NCBI GenBank assembly: GCA_002402825.1
Contig: DHGP01000027.1
Coordinates: forward strand, 71,500-135,499
Direction: 5' to 3'
Length of the DNA: 64,000 bases
Origin: Firmicutes bacterium UBA4795
GTDB taxonomy: Bacteria; Bacillota; Desulfotomaculia; Desulfotomaculales; Nap2-2B
Made by a program: the position numbers and the translations under genes. Below are positions 1-9,800 of the stretch, in pieces. The notes under the pieces were generated by a model, which had not been told where the DNA came from, searched no databases, and saw only the letters and a program-made list of their open reading frames with translations. How positions within the stretch are numbered: the stretch's first letter is position 1; each line of letters opens with the position of its first letter.

Positions 1-1361
1 AAATTATAATTAACGGCGGTAGCCAGTTCTTGAATGTTCATTTGAATGCTCCCGTCACCGGCAATATTAAAAACTACTGCTTCCGGACAGGCAATTTGAG
101 CACCAATAGCCGCAGGTAAACCAAATCCCATTGTGCCTAAGCCGCCAGAGGAAATAAAGGAACGCGGCCGGGTAAAATTATAATACTGTGTTGTCCACAT
201 CTGGTGTTGACCCACTTCGGTAGTAATTATGGCTTTACCTTTAGTCACGTTATAAATCTCTTGGATTACCTGCTGGGGTTTTAAATGTCCGTTTTCTGCG
301 TAATAAACAGGAAACTCTTTTTTCCAATGGCCTATTTGTTCTTGCCAGGCACCGGGTAATTTAGCCTTTAGGTTGCTGATTAATAAATTTATTACTTCCT
401 TTATGTCCCCTACCAAAGGAACATTAACGCGGACATTTTTTCCCATTTCTGCGGCGTCAATATCCAGATGAATAATTTTTGCTTTAGGGGCAAACTCTGC
501 TATTTTGCCCGTTACCCGGTCGTCAAAACGAACTCCTAGGGCAATTAAAAGGTCGCATTCACAAATGGCGTAATTAGCATATTTGCTGCCGTGCATGCCG
601 AGCATTCCTAGCGAGAGAGGATGGTCTCCCGGAAAACAACCCAAACCCATAAGGGTAGTGGCTACCGGAGCTAAAATTAATTCTGCCAGGTGACGTAACT
701 CCCGGTACGCTCCAGAACTTACCACCCCTCCCCCGGCGTAAATAACGGGCCGCTCGGCGGCCGCCATTAAACCCACCGCTTCTTTTAAGCGCCGGGGAGA
801 GGGTAGCTGTTCTGGCCGGTAACCTCTCAAGTTCACTGGTCCGGGATTTTCATAAACCACATGGGCCCCGGAAATATCTTTAGGAATATCTACCAATACT
901 GGCCCGGGTCGCCCCGTTGTAGCAATGTAAAAAGCTTCTTTAACTACCCGAGCAATATCTCGTATATCTTTAATAAGATAATTATGCTTGGTAATTGGCA
1001 TGGTTATGCCTGTAATATCAGCCTCTTGAAATGAATCTTTACCTAAAACAGAAGTAGCTACCTGACCGGTAAAAGCAACCAGGGGTACCGAATCCATATA
1101 TGCATTGGCAATACCGGTAACTAAATTGGTAGCCCCGGGACCAGAAGTAGCCAGACAAACACCCGGCCGTCCGGAAGCCCTGGCATAGCCATCTGCTGCG
1201 TGGGCTGCTCCTTGTTCGTGTCTAGTTAAAATATGGCGAATATCAGATTCGTAAAGAGCATCGTAAATTGGCAATACCGCCCCGCCGGGGTAACCGAAAA
1301 TGGTATCCACTCCTTCTTTAAGTAAGCTGTCTATTAAAATTTCTCCCCCGGATTTTTGCAA
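1..1361 (-). CDS. ilvB: Acetolactate synthase large subunit, 3' end cut by window edge
   Basis: Catalytic subunit of acetohydroxyacid synthase, a thiamine-diphosphate enzyme condensing pyruvate with pyruvate or 2-oxobutyrate in valine/isoleucine synthesis. The reading frame is open from a TTG at 1361 to the window edge (about 453 codons of an expected 550-570). The N-terminus contains the pyrophosphate-domain motif EGVDTIFGYPGGAVLPIYDA. Near the edge the ThDP/Mg motif GDGS followed by N-IQEL is readable. The TTG start is preceded by GAGGTG and is the only start in frame before an upstream stop. It lies 24 bp downstream of ilvD, so ilvE-ilvD-ilvB probably form one operon. The missing C-terminus and any ilvN subunit lie outside the window. 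Confidence 0.93.
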   Translation of the reverse strand, partial: MQKSGGEILIDSLLKEGVDTIFGYPGGAVLPIYDALYESDIRHILTRHEQGAAHAADGYARASGRPGVCLATSGPGATNLVTGIANAYMDSVPLVAFTGQVATSVLGKDSFQEADITGITMPITKHNYLIKDIRDIARVVKEAFYIATTGRPGPVLVDIPKDISGAHVVYENPGPVNLRGYRPEQLPSPRRLKEAVGLMAAAERPVIYAGGGVVSSGAYRELRHLAELILAPVATTLMGLGCFPGDHPLSLGMLGMHGSKYANYAICECDLLIALGVRFDDRVTGKIAEFAPKAKIIHLDIDAAEMGKNVRVNVPLVGDIKEVINLLISNLKAKLPGAWQEQIGHWKKEFPVYYAENGHLKPQQVIQEIYNVTKGKAIITTEVGQHQMWTTQYYNFTRPRSFISSGGLGTMGFGLPAAIGAQIACPEAVVFNIAGDGSIQMNIQELATAVNYN

Positions 1362-1384
1362 TTACATTCACCTCTTTGTGGTAA

Positions 1385-3052
1385 TTAAGAAAAACCTAAT
1401 ACTGCACCCTTGCTGGCTGAACTCACTTGAGCCGCGTAACGGGCTAAATAGCCCTTTAAAGCGTCTTTTCTACGAGGGGGCTGCCAGCTTTTAAGGCGCC
1501 TTTTAATTTCTTCTTCGGGAAGTAAAACTTCAAGCTTATTGGCATTTAAGTCAAGGCTAATTATATCGCCGTCTTTGATAACCGCGATTGGACCTCCTGC
1601 CGCGGCTTCAGGAGAAACATGGCCTATGGAAGCACCACGGGTAGCTCCTGAAAAACGTCCGTCAGTAAGCAAGGCTACTTCTTTATCCAAGCCCATCCCC
1701 GCTATGGCGGCTGTAGGGGTAAGCATTTCCCGCATACCCGGGCCCCCTTTGGGACCTTCGTAACGAATAACGATAACGTCTCCTTTACTAATCTGGCCTT
1801 CGTTTATTGCCTCAACGGCTTCTTCTTCTGAGTTGAATACCTTTGCCGGACCCTTATGGTTATGCATTTCAGGAGCAACCCCGGTCTTTTTAATCACGGC
1901 TCCTTCCGGAGCCAGGTTACCCTTTAAAACAGCAATCCCTCCGGTGGAGCTATAAGGTTGGTCATAGCTTCTAATTACCTCCGGCCTTTTTATTTGCCGG
2001 TTTTGAATAGTTTCTCCCAAGTTAGCTCCCGTAACCGTTAAAGCACCTAAGGACAAGAGGTTTACCTGTTTTAACTGGGCCAGCACGGCAGGAATTCCTC
2101 CTGCCTCATCAAGGTCCTGCAAGAAATATGGACCTACGGGACTTAATTTACATAAATTAGGTGTCCGAGCACTAATCTCGTTTACTAAATCTAAATTAAT
2201 TTCTATTTGCAATTCCCGGGCAATGGCCGGTAAATGCAAAACCGTATTAGTGGAACAGCCTAGAGCCATATCCAAAGCAAGGGCGTTTTTAAAAGCCGCC
2301 AGAGTAAGAATACGTGAGGGTTTTAAGTCCTCGGAAATCAGCGCCACACTTCTAAGTCCGGTCAATTTAGCCAGCCTGCGTCTAGCAGCAGTTACGGCCG
2401 GAATAGTTCCATTTCCGGGAAGGGCCAGACCTAAAGCTTCGGTAAGGCAATTCATTGAGTTAGCCGTAAACATACCGGCACAAGAACCGCAGCCAGGGCA
2501 GGCCTCATCCTCTAAGGCTGTTAATTTTTCTACCGTCATCTTTCCTGCCCTGACGGTACCTACGGCTTCAAATAGGTTGCTTAAGGATATACGGTTACCT
2601 TGATCGCAACCGGCTAGCATAGGACCACCACTAATAATAATGGAAGGTAAATCAAGTCTGGCTGCGGCCATTAACATGCCCGGTACTATTTTATCACAAG
2701 CAGTTACCAAAACCAAACCGTCAAACTGGTGAGCTTCAGCCATAACTTCAATTGAATCGGCAATCAATTCCCGGCTGGCCAGGGAGTATTTCATGCCTTT
2801 ATGATTCATGGCAATTCCATCGCATACCGCAATACTAGGAAAAACAACGGGTACACCACCTGCCATCCTGATGCCGGCGGCAACGGCAGCTGTTATATCA
2901 TTTAAATGGATATGACCCGGTACAATTTCATTAAAAGAATTTACCACCCCTATTATGGGCCGGTTAAATTCTTCGTTTATAAAGCCTAAAGCTTTTAACA
3001 AAGAACGATGGGGAGCTTTTTCCAGCCCCTTTTTAATCGCATCACTGCGCAA
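1385..3052 (-). CDS. ilvD: Dihydroxy-acid dehydratase
   Basis: Iron-sulfur dehydratase that converts 2,3-dihydroxy-isovalerate and dihydroxy-methylvalerate to the 2-oxo acids of valine and isoleucine. The 555-residue product has normal family length. Cluster and active-site motifs are visible: ACDKIVPG, CPGCGSCAGMFTANSMN, and the C-terminal GRFSGATRGASIGH segment. The start is a TTG with an AAGGAAGG ribosome binding site. It lies between ilvE and ilvB on the same strand with short gaps, consistent with co-transcription. Confidence 0.97.
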   Translation of the reverse strand: MRSDAIKKGLEKAPHRSLLKALGFINEEFNRPIIGVVNSFNEIVPGHIHLNDITAAVAAGIRMAGGVPVVFPSIAVCDGIAMNHKGMKYSLASRELIADSIEVMAEAHQFDGLVLVTACDKIVPGMLMAAARLDLPSIIISGGPMLAGCDQGNRISLSNLFEAVGTVRAGKMTVEKLTALEDEACPGCGSCAGMFTANSMNCLTEALGLALPGNGTIPAVTAARRRLAKLTGLRSVALISEDLKPSRILTLAAFKNALALDMALGCSTNTVLHLPAIARELQIEINLDLVNEISARTPNLCKLSPVGPYFLQDLDEAGGIPAVLAQLKQVNLLSLGALTVTGANLGETIQNRQIKRPEVIRSYDQPYSSTGGIAVLKGNLAPEGAVIKKTGVAPEMHNHKGPAKVFNSEEEAVEAINEGQISKGDVIVIRYEGPKGGPGMREMLTPTAAIAGMGLDKEVALLTDGRFSGATRGASIGHVSPEAAAGGPIAVIKDGDIISLDLNANKLEVLLPEEEIKRRLKSWQPPRRKDALKGYLARYAAQVSSASKGAVLGFS

Positions 3053-3086
3053 AACAAGACCCTTCCTTCAATTGTATTTATTATTG

Positions 3087-4013
3087 TTAGGTTAGACTTC
3101 CGGTAGAAAGGACTTCCAGCCCGTTGGCCTGCTCGTCAGCAAAAATTAAAGCCCCCTCTGTTTGAGTTAATTGCCGGAAAGCCGTAATTAAGCTTTTAGT
3201 TATTTCCCCCGGACAACCATTTCCAATTATCCGGCCGTCTAACTTAACCGCCGGAATAACTTCAGCCGCGGTACCGGTAAGAAAACATTCCGTAGCGTTA
3301 TAAATATCGTGGCGGGTAAATAAACTTTCTTTTACTTTTATTCCTTTTGAACGAGCCAGTTCCATAACCGTATTTCTGGTAACCCCTTCTAAAATACCGG
3401 CATAAGAGGGCGGGGTAATTAGAATACTATCTCTAACGATAAAAATATTATCTCCTGAAGCCTCGGCCACATATCCTTCCTGGTTAAGCATTACCGCTTC
3501 CGGTACGTTAAAAAGGTTGGCTTCTATTTTAGCCAGAATACTGTTCAAGTAATTTAACGACTTTACCCTGGGGTTAAGAGCTTCAGAAAGATTCCGACGA
3601 GTGGCCACCGTGATTAAAGCCAAACCTTTCTGATAAAGCTCTTCAGGATACAATTGAATAGAATCACCAATACAAAAAATAGTTGGTTTAGGACATTTGC
3701 GAGGATCTAAGCCTAAATCTCCTTTCCCCCGAGTTACCACCAACCGGATATAACCGTCTTTCAAGTTATTGCGCTGACAGGTTTCTATAACTACCTCGTG
3801 CATTCTCTTTGGCTCAAGAGGAATTTCCAGGCCAATGGTGCGTGCTGAATCATAAAGACGGTCTATATGTTCAGTTAACTTAAATACCCGGTTATTATAA
3901 GCCCTAATTCCTTCAAATACCCCATCGCCATATAAAAGACCGTGATCAAAAACAGACACTACCGCTTCTTCTTCAGGAACAAACTTTCCGTCTAAATAAA
4001 TTATCAAACCCAT
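3087..4013 (-). CDS. ilvE: Branched-chain amino acid aminotransferase
   Basis: PLP fold-type IV transaminase making the last step of leucine, isoleucine and valine synthesis. The 308-residue product shows the class IV pattern: FDHGLLYGDGVFEGIR near the N-terminus, the PLP-lysine region RVKSLNYLN in mid-protein, and EASGDNIFIV and GVTRNTVMELA further on. D-amino acid transaminases and aminodeoxychorismate lyases share this fold, but the ilv neighbours decide the call. It is the first gene of the ilvE-ilvD-ilvB block and lies just downstream of a good promoter. Confidence 0.93.
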   Translation of the reverse strand: MGLIIYLDGKFVPEEEAVVSVFDHGLLYGDGVFEGIRAYNNRVFKLTEHIDRLYDSARTIGLEIPLEPKRMHEVVIETCQRNNLKDGYIRLVVTRGKGDLGLDPRKCPKPTIFCIGDSIQLYPEELYQKGLALITVATRRNLSEALNPRVKSLNYLNSILAKIEANLFNVPEAVMLNQEGYVAEASGDNIFIVRDSILITPPSYAGILEGVTRNTVMELARSKGIKVKESLFTRHDIYNATECFLTGTAAEVIPAVKLDGRIIGNGCPGEITKSLITAFRQLTQTEGALIFADEQANGLEVLSTGSLT

Positions 4014-4128
4014 TTATCTATCCCCTATCTAAAAAGTTTAACCTTTCAAAATTTAAAAGAAAAGCCCCTTCCTCTTTTTGAGGTCAGAGGTCTATAACAA
4101 TTCATCACTAACTACCAAATTAGTATTT

Positions 4129-4158
4129 AGTATACAAGAATCAATCGAATCATGTCAA
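4129..4158 (-). promoter_or_regulatory. Sigma-A-like promoter for ilvE-ilvD-ilvB
   Basis: On the minus strand a TTGACA (4158-4153) is followed after 18 bp by TATACT (4134-4129), preceded by a TG extension. It points at ilvE, leaving a leader of about 110 nt. The leader can form a short CCTC/GAGG hairpin, but no T-box core was recognised. Confidence 0.6.
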
Positions 4159-4180
4159 GAAATTTTTTATGCTCAACCAG

Positions 4181-4206
4181 AAGGAGCGTATAGCTATACG
4201 CCCCTA
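4181..4206. repeat. REP-like palindrome at the argH stop codon (copy 1)
   Basis: Near-palindrome with core GCGTATAGCTATACGC flanked by AGG.../...CCT arms, and one mismatch. It is a diverged copy of the palindromes at 5594-5621 and 34717-34750. The TAG stop of argH (4206-4204) is read from inside this element. It may act as an mRNA 3' stabilising or terminating hairpin between argH and ilvE. Confidence 0.65.
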
Positions 4207-5571
4207 CTTTTCTTTAATCCGTTGGATTACCTCCAGGACACTTGCCGGGGACGGTCCCCCCAATACCTGACGGACGGCAACGCAATGTTGGATGTTTATG
4301 GCCGCGTAAACATCTTCATCAATAAGAGAAGAATATTTTTTGTATTCTTCCAGGGAAAGGTCCTCTAGTGTTTTATTTAACTTCAGGCAATCATAGACAA
4401 TTTTACTTACCAGTTGATGGGCCTCCCTAAAGGGAATGCCCTTTTGGACCAGATAATCGGCCAAATCAGTGGCGTTGGTAAAACCGCCACGGGCAGCTAA
4501 AGCCAAATTTTCCTTTTTTATTTCCATGGTGGCCAGCATAGGACAAAAAACAAGTAAACTTTTTTTTAAAGTATCCACCACATCAAACAAGGCTTCTTTA
4601 TCTTCCTGTAAATCTTTATTATAAGCTAGCGGTAGCCCTTTTAGCATGGTAAGAAGGCTAATTAAAGAACCAAACACCCTCCCGGTTTTACCGCGAATTA
4701 ATTCGGCAGCATCCGGATTTTTTTTCTGGGGCATCATACTGCTACCTGTGGTAAAAGCATCGTCTAGTTCAATAAAAGCAAATTCGGCAGTTGACCAAAG
4801 CACAATTTCCTCACAAAAACGACTTAAATGAACCATTATTAAGGCCGCTGTTGCGGCAAACTCAACCACAAAATCCCGGTCGCTTACCGCATCCAGACTA
4901 TTTTTGGCCAGAGCAGAAAAACCCAGTTCAGCAGCTACAATTTTTGGTTCCACGGGAAATGTGGTACCGGCCAGCGCTCCTGCTCCCAAAGGCATTACGT
5001 CAGTACGACGGTAGCAATCTTCCAGTCTACTGCGGTCACGTTCAAACATTTGAACGTAGGCTAAAAGGTGATGGGCCAAGGTAACCGGTTGAGCCCTTTG
5101 TAAATGGGTATAACCGGGCATTACTGTATCTAAATGTTTTTCAGCTATCTCCAATAGAGTACGGATTAATTCATTTAAAAGCCGCTTTACCTCTTTTATT
5201 TCCTCCTTTAAATACATCCGCAAATCTAACGCTACCTGATCGTTGCGGCTGCGGGCAGTATGCAGCATTTTTCCTACCGGCCCTACTTTGGCCGTTAAAA
5301 GCTCCTCAAGACAGGAGTGAATATCCTCTGCATCTTTTGGTAGTTCAATGTGCCCGGCTTCAAGTTCGGTCATTAGTTCTTCAAGTCCTTTGACTATTTT
5401 TTCAGCTTCGGCCGGCGAAATTATTTTTTTTTGTCCTAACATGCGCGCGTGAGCTATACTGCCAAGAATGTCGTATTTATAAAGTTTTTGGTCAAAAAGA
5501 AGAGAAGAGTGAAAATCTTCCATTAATTGATTGGTTTTCTTTTGAAAACGCCCGCCCCATAATTTAGTCAC
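4204..5571 (-). CDS. argH: Argininosuccinate lyase
   Basis: Cleaves argininosuccinate to arginine and fumarate, the last step of arginine synthesis. The fumarase/aspartase superfamily signature GSSMMPQKKNPD is present, together with HTARSRNDQ and the N-terminal TKLWGGRF. The frame is open further upstream to 5667, but the start is placed at GTG 5571. A GGAGGTG site lies just before it and the family normally begins at (M)TKLWGGRF. The longer version would only translate the REP-like palindrome between aroH and argH. Length is then 455 residues, normal for the family. Confidence 0.95.
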   Translation of the reverse strand: MTKLWGGRFQKKTNQLMEDFHSSLLFDQKLYKYDILGSIAHARMLGQKKIISPAEAEKIVKGLEELMTELEAGHIELPKDAEDIHSCLEELLTAKVGPVGKMLHTARSRNDQVALDLRMYLKEEIKEVKRLLNELIRTLLEIAEKHLDTVMPGYTHLQRAQPVTLAHHLLAYVQMFERDRSRLEDCYRRTDVMPLGAGALAGTTFPVEPKIVAAELGFSALAKNSLDAVSDRDFVVEFAATAALIMVHLSRFCEEIVLWSTAEFAFIELDDAFTTGSSMMPQKKNPDAAELIRGKTGRVFGSLISLLTMLKGLPLAYNKDLQEDKEALFDVVDTLKKSLLVFCPMLATMEIKKENLALAARGGFTNATDLADYLVQKGIPFREAHQLVSKIVYDCLKLNKTLEDLSLEEYKKYSSLIDEDVYAAINIQHCVAVRQVLGGPSPASVLEVIQRIKEK

Positions 5572-5593
5572 TAAACGCACCTCCGGTAGGGAC

Positions 5594-5621
5594 ATAGGGG
5601 TGTATGGCCATACGCCCCTAC
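5594..5621. repeat. REP-like palindrome between aroH and argH (copy 2)
   Basis: Palindrome centred on TATGGCCATA with GGGG/CCCC arms and one G-T mismatch. It begins at the TAG stop of aroH and ends about 25 bp before the argH start, so it again abuts a stop codon. Confidence 0.7.
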
Positions 5622-5992
5622 TATAATAAATCTTCCCGTAATTGTAAGGCTTCATTTTGGTAAACATGTTTTATTTCATCTTGGGCCCGGTCCGTATTAA
5701 CGTGGACTAATACCCTAATACACTTTTTTGCCCGATCAGGCACATTAATTTCCTGGCCGCAAATTAGTGGGACATATTTCCAGCCCAAAAGCTCCCGGGC
5801 TGCCGTAGCTGGAAATTCAGCGTTAAGATCTGGAGTAACGGTAAAAATAACGCTGGCAATATCTTCAATTTTCAGGTTATTCTCTTCTACAATTGTCCGA
5901 AGCAATTTTGCGGTGGCTTCTAAAATGTCCCCTGCCTTATTTTTCTTTACGGTGGTGGCTCCTCTTATCCCACGAACGTAAAACCTGGTCAA
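5621..5992 (-). CDS. aroH: Chorismate mutase, AroH type
   Basis: Monofunctional trimeric chorismate mutase converting chorismate to prephenate for phenylalanine and tyrosine. The 123-residue product has family hallmarks: VRGIRGATTV at the start, FTVTPDLNAEFPA in the middle, and the conserved C-terminal RVLVHVNTD. Length fits the Bacillus AroH class rather than the AroQ helical class. It stands upstream of argH, separated by a REP-like palindrome. Confidence 0.95.
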   Translation of the reverse strand: MTRFYVRGIRGATTVKKNKAGDILEATAKLLRTIVEENNLKIEDIASVIFTVTPDLNAEFPATAARELLGWKYVPLICGQEINVPDRAKKCIRVLVHVNTDRAQDEIKHVYQNEALQLREDLL

Positions 5993-6033
5993 ACCCTTTT
6001 ATCCCTCCATCATTATATAAAGTACTACCGTAA

Positions 6034-6501
6034 TTATCTTAAGTTATATTTTTTTTCCAGTAACGTTTTTAATTCTTTAACTTCTTCACTAACCCGAAAT
6101 AAAAAGCGTTCAATTTCGTGCTTGTTTAAAGAAAGAGAAGGAGGTGAGGCTATTTCAATCTTTCGGAAATCCTCGCGGATTATAAATTTAATTATATCTT
6201 CCAAAGAATCGGCGGTAAATTGTAACACCAAAGGAGCATAAGCCACTTCCGAATTGTTAAAATCGTCATATACCATATAGGTATCCAAACTGGTATCGAT
6301 ATCTTCAATATAAATGCCCTGAACAGGAATATTTCGAAATATGGCTGCTTGTTGCTCCCTTACTTCTTCAGCAGCTTTATCACTGGGTTTACGCCGGGCA
6401 AAAAAACGCCCTGGCTTAGATATTCCTTTAAAATCAAGCCGCACTTTCCCTTTAAGATTTCGGTTGGTTAATTCTTCTTCCTGAAAAATAGCCAAAAACA
6501 C
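6034..6501 (-). CDS. Hypothetical protein
   Basis: A 155-residue protein that I do not recognise. It has no signal peptide or membrane segment. The first half is basic (RKPSDKAAEEVREQQAA), the middle has an acidic YIEDIDTSLDTYMVYDD stretch, and the C-terminus is a probable helical segment (SLSLNKHEIERFLFRVSEEVKELKTLLEKKY, given here as a region rather than a motif). The start has an AGGAGTG-like site. It is co-directional with aroH and 42 bp upstream of it, so co-transcription is possible. No function is inferred. Confidence 0.6.
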   Translation of the reverse strand: MFLAIFQEEELTNRNLKGKVRLDFKGISKPGRFFARRKPSDKAAEEVREQQAAIFRNIPVQGIYIEDIDTSLDTYMVYDDFNNSEVAYAPLVLQFTADSLEDIIKFIIREDFRKIEIASPPSLSLNKHEIERFLFRVSEEVKELKTLLEKKYNLR

Positions 6502-6610
6502 ACTCCTTTCATTTACTAACTTGGGTAGTGAATATTAAATGTTGAATATAGATTAAAATAGAATCTAGGTTAAATCAATATTCGCCAAGAAAAGGAGGAT
6601 TTCCTGCTAT

Positions 6611-6712
6611 TCAATTAGGTAATCTTAAATTAACCATTTCCCGTAGGCTGTCTATCTCTTTTTTGGTTAAAAAGCGGAAGAAAACGGCGAAGGCCGTCAA
6701 GCCTTTTTTCAT
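6611..6712 (-). pseudogene. Possible short ORF or gene remnant in a 336-bp gap
   Basis: The gap 6502-6837 holds one coding-like stretch on the minus strand. It is open from about 6830 to a stop at 6611, and the only ATG is at 6712, giving 33 residues beginning MKKGLTAFAVFFRFLTKK. There is no good ribosome binding site at this ATG. Upstream in frame it continues as ...GVGKSGKPIVPGVTGLKRLDE without a start. It may be the tail of a degraded gene. Nothing else is visible in the gap. Confidence 0.25.
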
Positions 6713-6837
6713 CTCGTCCAGGCGCTTCAAGCCAGTCACCCCTGGCACTATTGGCTTTCCTGATTTTCCAACGCCACTCGCTGAGCTTGAAAAAGTCGCT
6801 ATTTGCCTTTCATGTGCCCCGGATTAATTACCAGTCT

Positions 6838-9800
6838 TTACCTGGGTCTTGAGAAATAGCCTTTAGCGAGGAAGGCCGCAATTCCAAGGGCAGCTATAAT
6901 TGCAAAGACCGTTACGGCCTTGCGGCTTCCTGTTGCCAGTTTGTCTTTAATTTTTACTTCGTAAGCTTTTTTACTTGGTTCCCCGGTTTGCTCTTCAGGT
7001 TGTATTTTTACTGCCTGCTGCGGACCAGCTCCCGAGGATGTTTCTTTTTCACTTGTTTCCCGGGCAAGTTGCCCTGGTGTTTCCTGAACAGATGGCGCTG
7101 AGGCAAGTTGACCTGGAACTGCTGCTCCAGCATTTTCTTCAGGTGCTTCTTGTTCTCCCGACAAGGGTTGTTTTATTGTTTCTTCTGGTTTTGATAATTC
7201 CTTTTCCGATTCTTGTTCCTTGGGTCTCTTGTCCTCTGCTTGCTGAGTTTCTGGTACAAGTGGAGCCGGCGGCTCTTCCCTGCGCGATGATGTTGAGTTT
7301 TTGCTGGGTGTGACTGCCTGGCGATTTGGTAATGATAAGTTCTTTTGGGTAGCCTGGTTAAAAACATTTTGGAATTTGGATAAAGTATCCTGATCCAATG
7401 TAGAGTAATTGGCTACCCATTCGTTAAAGACAATATTAGCGCAGGTATGGTGGCAGCAAACCACTCCATACTGGGCAGCCATTTGAATGTAGGTGTCAGA
7501 TAGCTGCCTTATGGTTTGTTCATCTGCTTGCCAAAGCTGGCGGCGGGCAGCTTCCAGGGCCCACCCAATGATAGACTGAGCTGCAAAAGGGTCAAGCTGG
7601 CGGCGTATTTCTTCATTAAAGATATAGGTTTTTGCCACCTGTTGCCAGTCCCAGTTGGTGATGCTCTCAGTGGTAGCATCCATTAAGAACATGTTGGCTA
7701 CGTGTTCGCTGATGGTTCTAAATCCAGCAAAACCCTCTTTAAGCATTCCTTCAATCCATTTAGGGTTAAGCAGGCGGGTGCGTAATTCTGTACCAACAAA
7801 ATGCTCTAAGGTTTGAACTTGGGGAACCCCGGAGCGGCTGTTAACTATATAAGCATAAACATTTTTACCGGAGATTGTTTTAGCAGCAAGCATTAACCCG
7901 CCAAGATATTGGGCGACATCATCGTTATCTAAGACTCCATATAAGGAATCCCGTACCTGGACAACAGTTTCCACGCTTTTCAATATTTCCTTAAAGGTGC
8001 TGGTAGCCTGAAGGCCAAAAGTATCTCTGCCGTAAATAAAGGCCATGCGTTCTATATAGGTATTTGCCAGTTCTTCCGGGCTTTGCCAGGCGGCAGTTGC
8101 TTGAGCCAGTTCAGCCACTCCTGTGCCGTAGGTTCCTGGAGCATCGCCAAAAATTCTGGACATAGCCAAAAAGTCAGCATCTTTTTCAGTAAAACCTTTT
8201 TCAATTAGTTGGTCTTTTAATGAAAGGTAAGTTTTCCGCACCAGGTTTTTCTGCTGATCCTCATCTAAAAGAGCTACCTGCCGGAAAGCATCGTCTATTA
8301 CCCCTGTGATATGGGCAAAAGTATCCCGGAAAAGGCCGGAAATGGTAACCAGCACATTTATCCTTGGACGCCCCAGCTCAGCCAGCGGCGTTACCTTAAC
8401 GCTGTTTACCCGCCCCATCTTATCCCAAACTGGCTCCGTGCCGATTAAACGCAAGATTAAAGCTACTGTTTCTCCCTGAGTGCGCATGGTTTCAATAGCC
8501 CATAGCACCACGCCGATAGTTTCCGGGTAACGGCCTTGAGCAGCATAAAATTTAGCCAGCAACTGGTCGGCTGCCTGCTTTCCGATATTCCAGGCAATTT
8601 GATCCGGCACCATCCTGGGATCAAAAGTAACCAGGTTTCGCCCGGTGGGTAAAGCAGCAGGAATCCTTACCGGATCTCTGCCCAGACCTGGTTCAATGTA
8701 CTCTCCCCTAAGGCTTAAGAGCAAGTTTTTTATTTCCTGGCCGGTTAAAAGGAGTTTCTCTTGAATTTCCGCCCTGCTTCCTTCCCTTGCTTCTTTATCA
8801 AAATCAATAATCGCATCAGTAAATAAACTTAACATTTCTCCTTGGGGTGGAAGGCCAAAAGTATGAAGGCCATAAGGCATTAACTCGCCGGCCAGTTCTT
8901 CTAAATATTCATGCAGCATTGCTACCACTTTGGAAAATTCTATGCTTTCCAGCTCAACCCCCAAATCCTGATCAATATTGCTGGCCTTAACTTTTTGAAT
9001 GATCTGCTCCTTTAAAGCCTCTGCTCTTCCTGTTTCATTTTTATTAACAGCTTCCTGGTATTCAACCACTTGTTGCTGTAGTTCAATAAGTTCTCCATAA
9101 AGGCCGGGCTGAATCATAGGTGGGGTAAGATGATCGATAATTACCGCATAACCCCGCCGCTTGGCCTGGGTTGCCTCGCCAGGGTTGTTCATAATGTAAG
9201 GGTAAATGTCCGGCATGTTGCCAATTAATAAATCGGGCCAGTCATCTTCCCCCAGGCCCACGCTGCGGCGGGGCAGCCACTCCAGCGTACCGTGGGTACC
9301 TAGGTGAATTACAGCGTCAGCGCCAAACTCATTTTGCAGCCACAGGTAAAAGGCTAAGTACTGGTGGTGGGGTACAAGTTCCGGGGAATGGGTAATCTTA
9401 GCCGGGTCGTCGCCCCATCCCCTTACAGGCTGAGCACCAATAAAAACATTGTCTAAAAGGGCGCCTGGGATCACAAACTTTCCATTATAAACCATGATTT
9501 CCCCTGGCGGTGGCCCCCATTCCTTTTCTACTGCTGCCCGCATTTTTTCAGGTAAGGTTTGGTACCAGGAAAGGTACTTGTCTACCGGCAGGGTTAGTGC
9601 TCCTGCTTCAACCAGGGCAGCCAGTTCACCTGGCGCCCAACTGCCCACATTTCTTCCCTTTTTGCGGATCATCTCCTCAATTGCCCTGGCTGAAAGATCG
9701 CCGTCAACTTTGTATCCATCCTCCCGAAGGGCTTTGAGGATTTGCGCGGCGCTCTCAAATACGTTAAGGTAGCTTGCGCCGATATCATCCTTGCCTGCAT

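Noticed and set aside
4014..4128. T-box leader for the ilv operon
   Set aside because: No AGGGTGGNACCGCG-like core. Only a weak small hairpin is present.
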